Below, piece after piece: positions 38,967-49,062 of a stretch of DNA of 64,000 nucleotides. Origin of the DNA: Flavobacteriales bacterium (GTDB lineage: Bacteria > Bacteroidota > Bacteroidia > Flavobacteriales_D > Crocinitomicaceae); assembly GCA_947475095.1 (NCBI GenBank), contig CANJLG010000006.1, positions 55,848 through 119,847 of the forward strand, written 5' to 3'. Position 1 is the first letter of the stretch. Each line of letters starts with the position of its first letter. The position numbers and the translations under genes were made by a program. The notes under the pieces are model-generated. The model was given only the letters and a program-made list of their open reading frames with translations, was not told the DNA's origin and made no database searches.

Positions 38967-39429
38967 ATAAATTAATTTTTTCTAAGGTGGTAGTAACAAA
39001 ATTGAGCATTTCGCTAGGTTTTTCAATGGCAGAGCTTAAACTTAAATCAAAGAATGAATCTTCAGCATTTACAATCACCTTCTTTTTAATATGAGAATCT
39101 TTTAAAATCATCATTACCTTATCATTAGGTGTATCAAAATTAATCAAAAGGTCGTAATTTTTATGTAATTCTGTTTGCAGCAGAACATCCTTCATTTTAC
39201 CAAAAAACGTGTAATCATTTGGCGAATTATAATAAATTAAAAAATGAGGAGGCAAAGTCGCTTTATCGATTTCTTTGGGTATATTGACAACGATCACAAG
39301 TCTTCCCACCTGACTATTATTCAACATTAGGTCCAGCGATTTTCGAAAATCGCGCAATTGATCATCATCTTTATAATTAAACACCACAAGTAATGATTGT
39401 GTTGAAGACCAAATATTTTTTACTTTCAT
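38959..39429 (-). CDS. Small conserved protein (DUF6913-like)
   Basis: A 156-aa cytoplasmic protein. It has a Rossmann-like alternation of strands and helices: SLLVVFNYKDDDQ, VGRLVIVVNIP, FLIYYNSPNDYTFFGKM, YDLLINFDTPNDK and KKKVIVNAED. The NFD and YTFFG segments and the position between ligA and dapA fit a Bacteroidota family I know as DUF6913, but I hold the name loosely. It overlaps ligA by 4 nt and dapA by 8 nt, so it is certainly cotranscribed and probably translationally coupled. No function is known to me. Confidence 0.75.
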   Translation of the reverse strand: MKVKNIWSSTQSLLVVFNYKDDDQLRDFRKSLDLMLNNSQVGRLVIVVNIPKEIDKATLPPHFLIYYNSPNDYTFFGKMKDVLLQTELHKNYDLLINFDTPNDKVMMILKDSHIKKKVIVNAEDSFFDLSLSSAIEKPSEMLNFVTTTLEKINLYD

Positions 39430-41438
39430 AATGAGATGATTTTAATAAAATTTTCCTCCGAGATGATATTTACCCCAAAACCATTTGCGGCTTTTAATTT
39501 TGCAGGCCCCATGTTATCTCCTGCCACAAGGTAATCCGTTTTAGAAGAAACAGAAGAAGCTACTTTTCCGCCATTCTTTTCAATAAGTTCTTTCAATTCT
39601 TCACGCGAGAAAACTGAAAAAGTTCCTGAAATTACGAGCGTTTTATCTCGTAAAATAGTTGAATCGAGAACCTCACTTTCTTTCACAAAGCACAAACCAG
39701 CACTTTTTAAGCGATTAATCAACGCTAAATTAGATGTGTCTAAAAAATATTGTTGTACCGACATGGCTATTTTTTCTCCAATTTCTTCTACTTCATTCAA
39801 TTGATCATACGTTGCGGATTGAATCGCATCAATATTTTTAAAATACCTCACTAATTTCTTAGCGACAGTTTCACCAACAAATCGAATCCCCAATCCAAAA
39901 AGAACACGTTCAAAGGTAACATTTTTTGATAATTCAATACCCGCTAGAAGCGACGAAACAGATTTTTCAGCCATCCGGTCTAATTGAAGCAATTGTTCCG
40001 CTTTCAAAACATACAAATCGGAAACGTCACGAATAAGTTCTTTTTCAAATAATAGTTCAATTGTTTCTTCTCCTAATCCGTCGATATTTAATGCTTTTCG
40101 ACTGATAAAATGTTGAATTTTTCCTTTTACTTGAGGCGGGCAAGATGTTTCATTTGGGCAATAATGATTTGCTTCTCCCTCGCTTCTCACCAATAAAGCA
40201 TTACATTCCGGGCAATTCGAAATAAATTGAATCGGACCAAAATCACCACTTCGTTTATCCAAGTTAACGCCAACAATTTTCGGGATAATTTCCCCGCCTT
40301 TCTCCAAGTAAACGACATCATTTTCATGGAGCATCAATTTTTCAATTTGATCAGCATTATGCAAGGATGCGCGTTTTACAGTAGTTCCACCAATTAAAAC
40401 AGGACTTAAATTAGCAACAGGCGTAATGGATCCAGTTCTTCCCACCTGATAGCTAACCGTTATAAGTGCCGTTTCAACCCTTTTGGCTTTAAACTTAAAG
40501 GAGGTTGCCCAACGCGGGGATTTAGCGGTAAACCCCATTGATTTTTGCTGTTGATAATTATTTACTTTAATAACGATTCCATCGATATCAAAAGGAAGGT
40601 TTGATCGTTCTAAATCCCAATACCGTATAAAATCCATAATACCCGCTAGATCCTTTGTTTTTTCAATAAATCTTTTTGAAGGATTAGGCGTTTTAAATCC
40701 CCAAGAAGCAGCACGCATTACGGATTCATAATGACCTTGGTCGATGGGCTCGGTGCTGTAAATCCCATACAAATAAGAATCTAATCCACGCTCAGCTACA
40801 AGTTTAGAATCCTGCATTTTAAGTGTTCCAGATGCCGTATTTCTCGGATTAGCAAATAATTGTTCTCCAATGGCCTCACGTTCTAGGTTAATCCGTTGGA
40901 ATTGGGAATGAGGCATAAAAATCTCTCCACGAATATCAAAATCTAGCGGAAAATCATTGCTTAATTGCAAGGGAATAGAGCGAATGGTTTTTACATTATT
41001 TGTCACATCCTCCCCTTTTTCGCCATCACCACGCGTAACAGCCTTCAGGAGTTGCCCATTTTCATAATGAATGCCAATCGCTACCCCATCATATTTTAAC
41101 TCACAGACAAAATCAATTGGTTCAGCCACTAATTTCTGCACCCTCGTCACCCATTCTGAAATTTCCTCTTCAGAATAAGTGTTGGACAAAGACAACATAG
41201 GAAATCGATGCCTTACGGTTTCGAATTTTTTAGTTATATCGCCACCGACGCGTTTACTTGGGCTATTTTCAAATGCAAATTGTGGAAACTCAAGCTCCAA
41301 TGCTTCTAATTGTTTCAAAAGCATATCAAAATCAAAATCGTCAAGTTGAGAAGCATTTTCAACATAATACAAATGATTATGCCTATGAATTTCCGCAGAG
41401 AGAACTAGAATCTTTTGTTTCGCTTCGTCTTGAGTCAT
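39426..41438 (-). CDS. ligA: NAD-dependent DNA ligase
   Basis: LigA seals nicks using NAD+. The 670-aa product has every expected part. The Ia domain has HNHLYYV, the adenylation domain has the AMP-accepting Lys115 in CELKYDGVAI, and GEIFMP and VIKVN follow. The OB fold has GRTGSITPVA, and the four-Cys zinc finger reads CPECNALL...HYCPNETSCP. Helix-hairpin-helix repeats and a C-terminal BRCT domain (about 590-670, VISGTFSVFSREELKELIEK) complete it. It overlaps prmC by 4 nt upstream and the DUF gene by 4 nt downstream. Confidence 0.96.
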   Translation of the reverse strand: MTQDEAKQKILVLSAEIHRHNHLYYVENASQLDDFDFDMLLKQLEALELEFPQFAFENSPSKRVGGDITKKFETVRHRFPMLSLSNTYSEEEISEWVTRVQKLVAEPIDFVCELKYDGVAIGIHYENGQLLKAVTRGDGEKGEDVTNNVKTIRSIPLQLSNDFPLDFDIRGEIFMPHSQFQRINLEREAIGEQLFANPRNTASGTLKMQDSKLVAERGLDSYLYGIYSTEPIDQGHYESVMRAASWGFKTPNPSKRFIEKTKDLAGIMDFIRYWDLERSNLPFDIDGIVIKVNNYQQQKSMGFTAKSPRWATSFKFKAKRVETALITVSYQVGRTGSITPVANLSPVLIGGTTVKRASLHNADQIEKLMLHENDVVYLEKGGEIIPKIVGVNLDKRSGDFGPIQFISNCPECNALLVRSEGEANHYCPNETSCPPQVKGKIQHFISRKALNIDGLGEETIELLFEKELIRDVSDLYVLKAEQLLQLDRMAEKSVSSLLAGIELSKNVTFERVLFGLGIRFVGETVAKKLVRYFKNIDAIQSATYDQLNEVEEIGEKIAMSVQQYFLDTSNLALINRLKSAGLCFVKESEVLDSTILRDKTLVISGTFSVFSREELKELIEKNGGKVASSVSSKTDYLVAGDNMGPAKLKAANGFGVNIISEENFIKIISL

Positions 41439-42316
41439 GAAATAAAGGTAGGCTTTTTAGCTTTCACCATACGCGGCTTACCTTGTAAATCTTTCCTTAA
41501 TTCAATGTTAATAAATCCTTTTTTTTCTAAAAGGGAGCGTACTTCACTAGAATAAAGTTCATGAATCTCGAAAAAAAGAAAGCCTTCATTACTAAGTAAA
41601 TACATTGATTTATCGACAATCGCTTTATAAAAAAGTAGTGGATTGTCTTCAGGCACAAAGAGGGCAATGGATGGCTCAAAATCTACGACATTTGCTGCAA
41701 TATTACCCAACTCACTAATGGGAATATAGGGCGGATTCGACACAATACAATCGAAAGCTCTTCCATTTTCGATAAAGGACAGGTCTTCAGAAAGAAAATC
41801 AGATTCAATTAATTCAACTTCAAGGGAAAGCTTTTCTGCATTTTCTCTAGCTAATTGAAGAGCAACAGGACTTACATCAATACCCGTAACCTTGCAAGTA
41901 GGAAGTTCATTTTTACATGCTAAAGCAATACAACCTGACCCCGTTCCAATTTCCAAGATGCTACTTATTGAGGCTTGATCTTCGAGAATCCACTGAACCA
42001 ATTCTTCCGTTTCTGGTCTTGGAATTAATGCGCGTGAATCGCAATTGAGCAGTAAATCATAGAATAATGTTTCCCCAATAATATATTGAAAAGGTTCTTG
42101 ATTTAGTAGTCGCTTAGTGGCATTTCTAAGAAACAATAAATCCGATTCGGACAGTAGGCTATTACTATTAAGAATCACATCTGTTTTAGTCCAGTTTAAT
42201 CGTTTTTGGATAAGAGAATCAAACATAAGTTTACATTCGCTTACAGAAAAATGAGATTCAAGGGAGGAATAAAAATAACGTCGTAAAACAGGAATGGTAT
42301 TCGTTTCTACAAACAT
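41435..42316 (-). CDS. prmC: Release factor glutamine methyltransferase
   Basis: PrmC methylates the glutamine of the GGQ motif in peptide release factors. The 293-aa protein has the helical N-terminal domain (about 1-85), IPRPETEEL (98-106), the SAM motif LEIGTGSGCIAL (121-132) and the catalytic NPPY at 194-197. The start ATG shares one base with the stop of the upstream SnoaL-like gene, and its stop overlaps ligA by 4 nt. Confidence 0.94.
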   Translation of the reverse strand: MFVETNTIPVLRRYFYSSLESHFSVSECKLMFDSLIQKRLNWTKTDVILNSNSLLSESDLLFLRNATKRLLNQEPFQYIIGETLFYDLLLNCDSRALIPRPETEELVQWILEDQASISSILEIGTGSGCIALACKNELPTCKVTGIDVSPVALQLARENAEKLSLEVELIESDFLSEDLSFIENGRAFDCIVSNPPYIPISELGNIAANVVDFEPSIALFVPEDNPLLFYKAIVDKSMYLLSNEGFLFFEIHELYSSEVRSLLEKKGFINIELRKDLQGKPRMVKAKKPTFIS

Positions 42317-42783
42317 TACGGATTTCTCAATTTGATAAACTGTTCAATCTTTTCATTTTCTATCAGTACGGTAAGGTTATAATATGAAATTTTCCAATCG
42401 CCATTAACGAGTTCGCAAACACCACTACCCCTACATCCACCCATCCAAGTAGCCAAATTTTCATCAAACCAAGCCGTTTTTTTATCTGCTGAAAACATCC
42501 AAAAGCGCTCCGAAGGTTTAAAATCCCAAGCTTTTCCTTTATCAAAATAGGGTTTGCAAAACGACTCAAATGCACCTTTTTCCCAACGTTCACCAGGTGC
42601 CGTACCCAGAAACACAAACTGATCTGTAACGGCCGAAAAATACGAAGTGAAATTGGCATTCGCTGCATCAATATGCCATTGATCAACCAATACATTTAGG
42701 GATTTCGGCACTTCTTGTTGCGAAAAAACAACACTTTTAAGTACTAACAAAAGTCCAATAAGAATAGATTTACGTACCCTCAT
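42316..42783 (-). CDS. Exported SnoaL/NTF2-like protein
   Basis: A 155-aa protein with signal peptide (to about residue 21, VVFSQ) and an NTF2/SnoaL-like fold: a helix with LVDQWHIDAANANFTSYFS, FVFLGTAPGERWEKGAFESFCKPYF, and strands AWFDENLATWMGGC and DWKISYYNLTVLIENE. Many such proteins have unknown substrates. Its ATG directly abuts the stop codon of the S8 protease gene (no gap), and its stop shares a base with prmC. Confidence 0.85.
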   Translation of the reverse strand: MRVRKSILIGLLLVLKSVVFSQQEVPKSLNVLVDQWHIDAANANFTSYFSAVTDQFVFLGTAPGERWEKGAFESFCKPYFDKGKAWDFKPSERFWMFSADKKTAWFDENLATWMGGCRGSGVCELVNGDWKISYYNLTVLIENEKIEQFIKLRNP

Positions 42784-44157
42784 TTATTTACCACCTTCCA
42801 TCTTTTGACACGCTTTAACCGCGTTATAGACATTAACAGTACCATGCGAATTACATAAACTTTTCAACTCTTTTTGAACTGTAACAGATGAAACGATTGC
42901 CTGTCGTATTTGCAACATACTTAGAGTAGGGAAATAAGACTTCAACATAGCTGCAACACCCGCCACCATTGGAGATGCCATTGATGTTCCTTGAAGGTTT
43001 TGATAATCACTTTGTGGAACAGAATTATAGATTTCGAAACCAGGAGCAAAAACATCAACACTTTTCTCACCAAAGTTAGAGAAAGAAGCTACCAATTCAC
43101 CTTTATCCTTAGTTGAAGCACCAATTGAAAGCCAATGAGGCGTTGGGATCTCCTGAGTAGCATAAAGCGCTGTTGGAAAATTTGGTTCAACATCTGTGTC
43201 TTTTGAATCGTTTCCAGAAGCATGCACCATCAGTACACCTTTAGAATCAGCATATAAAATTGCCTCCTTTACTTTATTTTGATATGGCGAATAATTTTTA
43301 CCAAAGGACATATTAATCACCATTGCACCATTATCTACAGCATAACGAATGGCTAAGGCTACATCTTTATCATTTTCATCGCCATTAGGCACTGCTCTAA
43401 CAGACATAATTTTAACGTTTTCTGCTACGCCATCGCCTCCTAATCCATTTCCTCTTATTGCAGCAATAATTCCTGCAACGTGTGTACCATGGAGTGCATC
43501 AGGACCTTCAACATTTGAATTACCATAATTTTTATCATTAAAATCATCTGGATTATCACCAATTAAAGCACGATCATCAAAATTAACATTCAATAAATAA
43601 TCGATATGATCCGTGATGTATTTTCTAGTGTCTTCATCAAATTGATCAAGACTTTCCAAATATGGCGCATATTCTGAAATTTCATTTTCAACCTCCATTT
43701 TCACCTCCTGGTATAATAGGAACTCCTCACTAGCAACAATTGTGCTTTCATCTACTCCCTCATACTTATCCATTAGAGCCTTTAAAATTCGAGTTTTTTC
43801 TAGGCATGCCGCATCTAAATTTTCTCCTTTAGCGTTTCCTAAAAAGTTCCAACCATGCACATCATCAACATAGCCATTTTTATCATCATCAATTTTATTA
43901 TTTGGAATTTCACCCGTATTTACCCAAATCTTTCCTTTTAAATCTTCATGTTCGATATCAACACCAGAGTCAATTACGGCCACTATAACAGTTTGTGACT
44001 TCTTGCTTTTCAATAAGCCATACGCTTTATCGGTAAACATACCAGTCCCTTCTCCATTATACCAATTGAGTGTTCCAGGAAGTGCCTGAGCAAAAAGCGA
44101 AGTTGAAGCTATTGCGAATGCGCAAATAATTAACAAAAAATTTAAGCGATTTTTCAT
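42784..44157 (-). CDS. Exported subtilisin-like S8 serine protease
   Basis: A 457-aa S8 protease with a signal peptide (1-24, LFAQ). The triad is Asp63 (VIDSGVD), His223 (ALHGTHVAG) and Ser392 (GTSMASP). Between Asp and His lie about 160 residues, far more than in subtilisin; part of this is the Bacteroidota insert NKIDDDKNGYVDDVHGWNFLG and part is a charged helical stretch (about 110-215). It has no T9SS tail and so may act in the periplasm or in the outer membrane. It heads a seven-gene overlapping train with prmC, ligA and dapA, an unusual setting for an exported protease. Confidence 0.92.
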   Translation of the reverse strand: MKNRLNFLLIICAFAIASTSLFAQALPGTLNWYNGEGTGMFTDKAYGLLKSKKSQTVIVAVIDSGVDIEHEDLKGKIWVNTGEIPNNKIDDDKNGYVDDVHGWNFLGNAKGENLDAACLEKTRILKALMDKYEGVDESTIVASEEFLLYQEVKMEVENEISEYAPYLESLDQFDEDTRKYITDHIDYLLNVNFDDRALIGDNPDDFNDKNYGNSNVEGPDALHGTHVAGIIAAIRGNGLGGDGVAENVKIMSVRAVPNGDENDKDVALAIRYAVDNGAMVINMSFGKNYSPYQNKVKEAILYADSKGVLMVHASGNDSKDTDVEPNFPTALYATQEIPTPHWLSIGASTKDKGELVASFSNFGEKSVDVFAPGFEIYNSVPQSDYQNLQGTSMASPMVAGVAAMLKSYFPTLSMLQIRQAIVSSVTVQKELKSLCNSHGTVNVYNAVKACQKMEGGK

Positions 44158-44265
44158 AGTTTAATAGAGTTTAGAATAAAGTTAAGTAAAAGAGTTTATA
44201 AAAGTGACTATAAAAATTAGTTAGGAATACTCTTAATTTAGTATCTTGCCCTAAAATTAACAAAA

Positions 44266-47058
44266 ATGAAAACATTAATCATTTTATTGGTTACATTTTT
44301 ATTTTGTGGAAAGCTATTCTCACAAGCAAACTATTTAAATTTCAAGGACTATTATGAAAAAGAACCGTCCAAAATAAGCTCTTTTTGCAGTCCATATTCC
44401 AAACAAAACATTGAAGCCTTAACTAAGGAAAATTTCTTTATAAAATACGCTACAAAAAACTGGATTTATTATAACTCCACTGCCTCTAAGGTTAAAGAAC
44501 TTCTTGACAGTAAAGAACTATCATCGGTTTATTTCGAATTTGCTCCCCCACATACCTTATCTGATAGCGCTTTAGTGAAGCATCGAATTAATTTAGTTCA
44601 TCAAGGTTTAGGAGGAATTGATACTGCTTATACAGGAAAAGGAGTAATTGTTGGGATTGTTGACCAGGGAATTGATTTTAATCACCCCGACTTTAAATTC
44701 TCAAATGGAAAAACCAGGGTGCTTCGTTATTGGGACCACACCATTAATGGCTCAAACCCTCCACAGCCTTATGGATATGGAACTGTATGGGATAGCAGCG
44801 CCATAAACAACGGAACGTGTACTGCTTTAGAAACAGGAACAGCTCATGGCACCACGGTTTCCGGTATGGCAGCAGGAAATGCACAAGCCAATAATAAGAA
44901 TAAAGGTGCTGCCCCAAAAGCAGACATCATCGTAGTTGAAACTAATTTTAATTTAGTAAACTGGACCTTAACCATTGCGGATGCCTGCGATTATATATTC
45001 AAAGTGGCCGATTCATTGGGTAAACCAGCTGTTATTAATTTATCCTTAGGCACCTATTTAGGAAGTCACGATGGCAATGATCCTGCAGCGGATTACATGG
45101 AATCATTACTAGACGCACAACCCGGACGCCTTATTGTTTGTGCTGCGGGAAATTCAGGAAATCAAGGAAAATATCATGTTCAAGGAAATAATATAGATGC
45201 TGACACCTCCTTTTTTTGGAACGTAAATAATCCTGGGGTCACCTTGGCTGGTACCAATAAAATACTTTTTGACCTTTGGTCAGATACTTCTGATGCTCAT
45301 TATTATTTTGCTTTCGGTGCAGACCGTCCCTCACCGACCTTCAAGTTTCGCGGACGCTCTTCCTTTCACTACGCTACCGCTAATATGGGAAGTCTTCCGA
45401 TCTATGATACGATATACAACACATTGAATCAGCGTATTGCCTGCATCGAAACCTACCGAGAAATTATTGGTTCCGCCTTTCATATGCAGGTTATTTTCAC
45501 GAAAGTGGATTCCCTATCTTATTTATACCGATTCATGACCTATGGATCCGGAAAATACGATGCTTGGGGCGGTTCTTGGCAACAGCTTAGCAATTTCGTT
45601 TCTAGCGCTTTACCTAATACTACTTTAATGCCGAGCATTATACATTACCACCTCCCCGACTCCTTACAAACAATTGTTTCCTCTTGGAATTGTTCTGAAA
45701 AAGTAATTTCAGTTGGGAATTTCAGAAATAGAAAAGGGTATATCGACAAAAATAACGCCTACTATGTTTCTCCATCGACCACGCTCGTTGGTAAATTAAG
45801 TGAGAATAGCAGCAAAGGACCAAGTAGATTAGGCGAAATAAAACCCGATATTTCGGCTGCTGGTGATATAACTCTTGCAGCAGGACCCATGTTATATTTA
45901 GCAAATTCTGCCAATAATAGCACCATTGATCAAGGTGGGTTTCACGTTAGAAATGGTGGTACATCAATGGCCTCCCCTGTCGTTGCGGGAATTGGCGCTT
46001 TATACCTAGAAAAATGCAACTATGCCACTTGGGAAACCTTCAAAACTGATCTAATAAACTCAGCGGCACACGATAACTTTAGCGGTTTGCTTCCTAATTT
46101 TGGTTATGGGCATGGAAAAGCTGACGCAGTAGGAATATTATTGGAAAAAACACCAAGTATTACGATATCAGGACCCGGTGGAATTTGTGTCGGCTCGACA
46201 GCTATTTTATCCTTTAGCACCAACGCTTTTGTTAATAATGTACTTTGGTCAAACGGTGGACAAACAAACAGCATTAACACCGCGATCATTGGGCCTTATC
46301 AAGTTCAAATAACTAGTGAATACGGATGTAAAACAAAATCGCCTGTTCACCAATTAATTACGTACAGCTTACCTTTCGTGGATGCAGGAACTAGTTATAC
46401 CGCTTGTCCTGGCGAGCCAATAACGCTTTCTGGTGCTGGAACAGCAACTTCATACACTTGGGACAATAACATACAAAATGGCATTCCGTTTATTCCTAGT
46501 CAATCATCTTATTATTACGTTACCGGAACAAATGCAAATAACTGTCAAATTACGGATTCTATTTTTGTAAGCTTATACAGTTCAATTTTGATTGACTACA
46601 CCGAACAAACACAAAATGTATTAACAAATTCAAATCCTTTTAACCTTACACCAGGCGTTCCATCAGGCGGAACATATAGCGGTAATGGGATTATTGGAAG
46701 CTCATTTCATCCCACCCTAGCCGGAGTTGGTTCACACTTAATTACCTATACCTACACCGACCAAAATGGCTGTACTCAAAGTGATTCAGCTATCATAAAC
46801 GTTGTTTCCGGTGCAGCAGTAAGTACCCTTGATTCAGGTAATTTTACCTTGTATCCTAATCCAACCGATAATGATTTAATACTTGACTTACCTCAAAGTG
46901 CTCCTTCTAGCACCTATCAAATTAAAGATGCCACTGGACGCACATTACAAAATGGCATAGTTAGCGCTGGTTCTAATTCAATTAGCACGAAGCAACTACC
47001 CGCCGGATCTTACTTTATTACCCTAAATTATTCGATTAAAAAATTCATTAAAATTTAA
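44266..47058 (+). CDS. Secreted S8 protease with T9SS type A sorting domain
   Basis: A 930-aa secreted protease. Signal peptide 1-19 (GKLFSQ), an N-terminal stretch of about 90 residues that may be a pro-region, then the S8 domain with Asp133 (VGIVDQGIDFNHPDF), His194 (GTAHGTTVSG) and Ser567 (GGTSMASPVVAG). The long distance from His to Ser (370 residues) includes an inserted beta-rich domain (about 310-470). Ig-like/SprB-like beta domains follow (about 630-845) and then a type A tail (LYPNPTDNDL, DATGRTL, GSYFITL...IKKFIKI). It is divergent from the S8 gene at 42784-44157 and 11 nt before the M1 peptidase gene. Confidence 0.93.
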   Translation: MKTLIILLVTFLFCGKLFSQANYLNFKDYYEKEPSKISSFCSPYSKQNIEALTKENFFIKYATKNWIYYNSTASKVKELLDSKELSSVYFEFAPPHTLSDSALVKHRINLVHQGLGGIDTAYTGKGVIVGIVDQGIDFNHPDFKFSNGKTRVLRYWDHTINGSNPPQPYGYGTVWDSSAINNGTCTALETGTAHGTTVSGMAAGNAQANNKNKGAAPKADIIVVETNFNLVNWTLTIADACDYIFKVADSLGKPAVINLSLGTYLGSHDGNDPAADYMESLLDAQPGRLIVCAAGNSGNQGKYHVQGNNIDADTSFFWNVNNPGVTLAGTNKILFDLWSDTSDAHYYFAFGADRPSPTFKFRGRSSFHYATANMGSLPIYDTIYNTLNQRIACIETYREIIGSAFHMQVIFTKVDSLSYLYRFMTYGSGKYDAWGGSWQQLSNFVSSALPNTTLMPSIIHYHLPDSLQTIVSSWNCSEKVISVGNFRNRKGYIDKNNAYYVSPSTTLVGKLSENSSKGPSRLGEIKPDISAAGDITLAAGPMLYLANSANNSTIDQGGFHVRNGGTSMASPVVAGIGALYLEKCNYATWETFKTDLINSAAHDNFSGLLPNFGYGHGKADAVGILLEKTPSITISGPGGICVGSTAILSFSTNAFVNNVLWSNGGQTNSINTAIIGPYQVQITSEYGCKTKSPVHQLITYSLPFVDAGTSYTACPGEPITLSGAGTATSYTWDNNIQNGIPFIPSQSSYYYVTGTNANNCQITDSIFVSLYSSILIDYTEQTQNVLTNSNPFNLTPGVPSGGTYSGNGIIGSSFHPTLAGVGSHLITYTYTDQNGCTQSDSAIINVVSGAAVSTLDSGNFTLYPNPTDNDLILDLPQSAPSSTYQIKDATGRTLQNGIVSAGSNSISTKQLPAGSYFITLNYSIKKFIKI

Positions 47059-47069
47059 ATCTTACCTCC

Positions 47070-49034
47070 ATGAAAATCAATCACCTTATTTTACTTCCTT
47101 TATTAGTATTGTTTTCAACGCAAAGTTTTTCTCAAAAAGAAAATAGTACGGAATGTTCTAAAAAAAATAGATTCAGTAATCAACAACTAAAAAGCAATTC
47201 GCTGACCGTCAGTCAGATTTCACAAACCGAGAAATACGATGTTCACTTCTATGGCCTCAATCTCAACATGACCAATACCAATACCAATTTGAATGGATCA
47301 GCCTCCATGCACGCAAGTTGTATCCAAAACATTGATACCATTTTATACGAACTTTATCCAACACTAACCATTAGCTCAGTTGAATTAAACGGAACTTCGG
47401 TAGCCTTCACGCGCAGTAATTCTGCCGTTAAAATTGCAGCCAATTTGACCGCTGGCTCCAACTTTACGATTAAAACATACTACAACGGAACACCCCCAAC
47501 GGCGCAAACAAATCCCTTAGGTGGAAGTGGAATGACTTATGCCACTTCTCCAAGCTGGGGAAATGCCGTAGTTTGGTCTTTATCTGAGCCATTTTCCGCA
47601 TACGAATGGTGGCCATGCAAACAAAGTTTAAACGACAAGGCCGATTCTTCCGATATCAACATTACCGTTCCCAATGCCTGTAAGGCAGGATCTAATGGTC
47701 TTCTCACCAATGTGGTAAACCTAGGAAATGGAACCACTCGTTATGAATGGAAACACCGTCATCCGATTGATTACTACTTAATTTCGGTCGCTGTAGCTCA
47801 GTATATTGAATATAATATCTATGCCAATCCAACCAATGCTCCTGCTCCTATTTTGATACAAAACTTTATCTACAATAATCCGCAAACCCTACCTAATTTT
47901 CAAGCTGACATTGATGAAACAGTTGATTTTCTCAATCTATTTTACGACCTCTATGGGCCCTATCCATTTGAAGATGAGAAATATGGACATTGTATGGCTC
48001 CACTATCTGGGGGAATGGAACATCAAACGATGACTACGCAAGGTTTTTTCAATAAAGGCTTAACATCCCACGAATTAGGACATCAATGGTGGGGAGATCA
48101 CGTTACCTGTGCTTCATGGAGCGACATTTGGGTAAATGAGGGCTTTGCGTCTTACAGTGAACAATTGATGTTGGAAAATTTGTACCCAGGGGAAGAAATA
48201 CAAAACATGTTAGATGTTCACGACAACGTAAAAACGCAACCCGGCGGGAGTGTTTGGGTCTTGGACAGTTTAAACGAAAATAGAATTTTCAGTGGTCGAC
48301 TCACGTACGACAAAGGCGCTGCAATTATTCATACCATTCGCTACATGGTAAACAACGACAACCTCTTTTTTCAAACCTTACAAAATTTCTTGACGACTCA
48401 TGCAGAAAGTACAGCTTTTGGAATCGACGTTAGAGATGCCTTTATTCAATCTACGGGAATCAATTTTACGCCCTTTTTTGAGCAGTGGTACTTCGGTCAA
48501 GGATTTCCAACGTATTCCGTTAAATGGAAACAAAGTGGAAATAATGCCATCGTTCAGATAAACCACAGTGTTTCCATGTCAAGTATCACTCCTACCTTCA
48601 CCAATCCGATTGACCTGAAGTTTACTCGTCCTGGAAATAGCGACACCATCATTCGTTTCCAGATTTCTGCAAATTCAAACACCTTTACCATCAACGGTAT
48701 TGGAACCATTAACAATTCTATCGGCATTGACCCCAACAATTGGGTGATTAACAACAATGGAACGATACAAATGGATAATACCTTAAATATTCAAGAACAA
48801 AATGATGAGCTAGGCATTACGCTGCAACCTAATCCGAGCAATGGTATTTTTAGCATAGTTGGATTAAAGGAACCTGCTTTTCTTCAACTTTATGGAATGA
48901 ATGGTCAACTTTTAAAAGAACTGACTATTGAACCTAATCAGCTCATTGATATACAAGCATTTCCTAAAGGGACCTATTTGCTGAGCATTATGAATACAGA
49001 TGGAAACAAAACACTTAGATTGATTAGTCATTAA
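47070..49034 (+). CDS. Secreted M1 family aminopeptidase with T9SS type A sorting domain
   Basis: A 654-aa M1 zinc peptidase. Signal peptide 1-21 (TQSFSQ). The zinc site is His334-Glu-x2-His338 with Glu357 (HELGHQWWGD, then NEGF; HEXXH-X18-E), and GGMEHQ upstream is the exopeptidase GxMEN-type motif. The C-terminal domain ends with a type A sorting tail (LQPNPSNGIFSI, MNGQLLKEL, GTYLLSIMN). Being 11 nt after a secreted S8 protease, it likely works with it: the endoprotease makes peptides and the aminopeptidase trims them. It converges on the M20 gene; an 8-bp inverted repeat lies between the stops at 49033-49068. Confidence 0.92.
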   Translation: MKINHLILLPLLVLFSTQSFSQKENSTECSKKNRFSNQQLKSNSLTVSQISQTEKYDVHFYGLNLNMTNTNTNLNGSASMHASCIQNIDTILYELYPTLTISSVELNGTSVAFTRSNSAVKIAANLTAGSNFTIKTYYNGTPPTAQTNPLGGSGMTYATSPSWGNAVVWSLSEPFSAYEWWPCKQSLNDKADSSDINITVPNACKAGSNGLLTNVVNLGNGTTRYEWKHRHPIDYYLISVAVAQYIEYNIYANPTNAPAPILIQNFIYNNPQTLPNFQADIDETVDFLNLFYDLYGPYPFEDEKYGHCMAPLSGGMEHQTMTTQGFFNKGLTSHELGHQWWGDHVTCASWSDIWVNEGFASYSEQLMLENLYPGEEIQNMLDVHDNVKTQPGGSVWVLDSLNENRIFSGRLTYDKGAAIIHTIRYMVNNDNLFFQTLQNFLTTHAESTAFGIDVRDAFIQSTGINFTPFFEQWYFGQGFPTYSVKWKQSGNNAIVQINHSVSMSSITPTFTNPIDLKFTRPGNSDTIIRFQISANSNTFTINGIGTINNSIGIDPNNWVINNNGTIQMDNTLNIQEQNDELGITLQPNPSNGIFSIVGLKEPAFLQLYGMNGQLLKELTIEPNQLIDIQAFPKGTYLLSIMNTDGNKTLRLISH

Positions 49035-49062
49035 ATAGTTAATATTAAGAAACGAGACCTAA

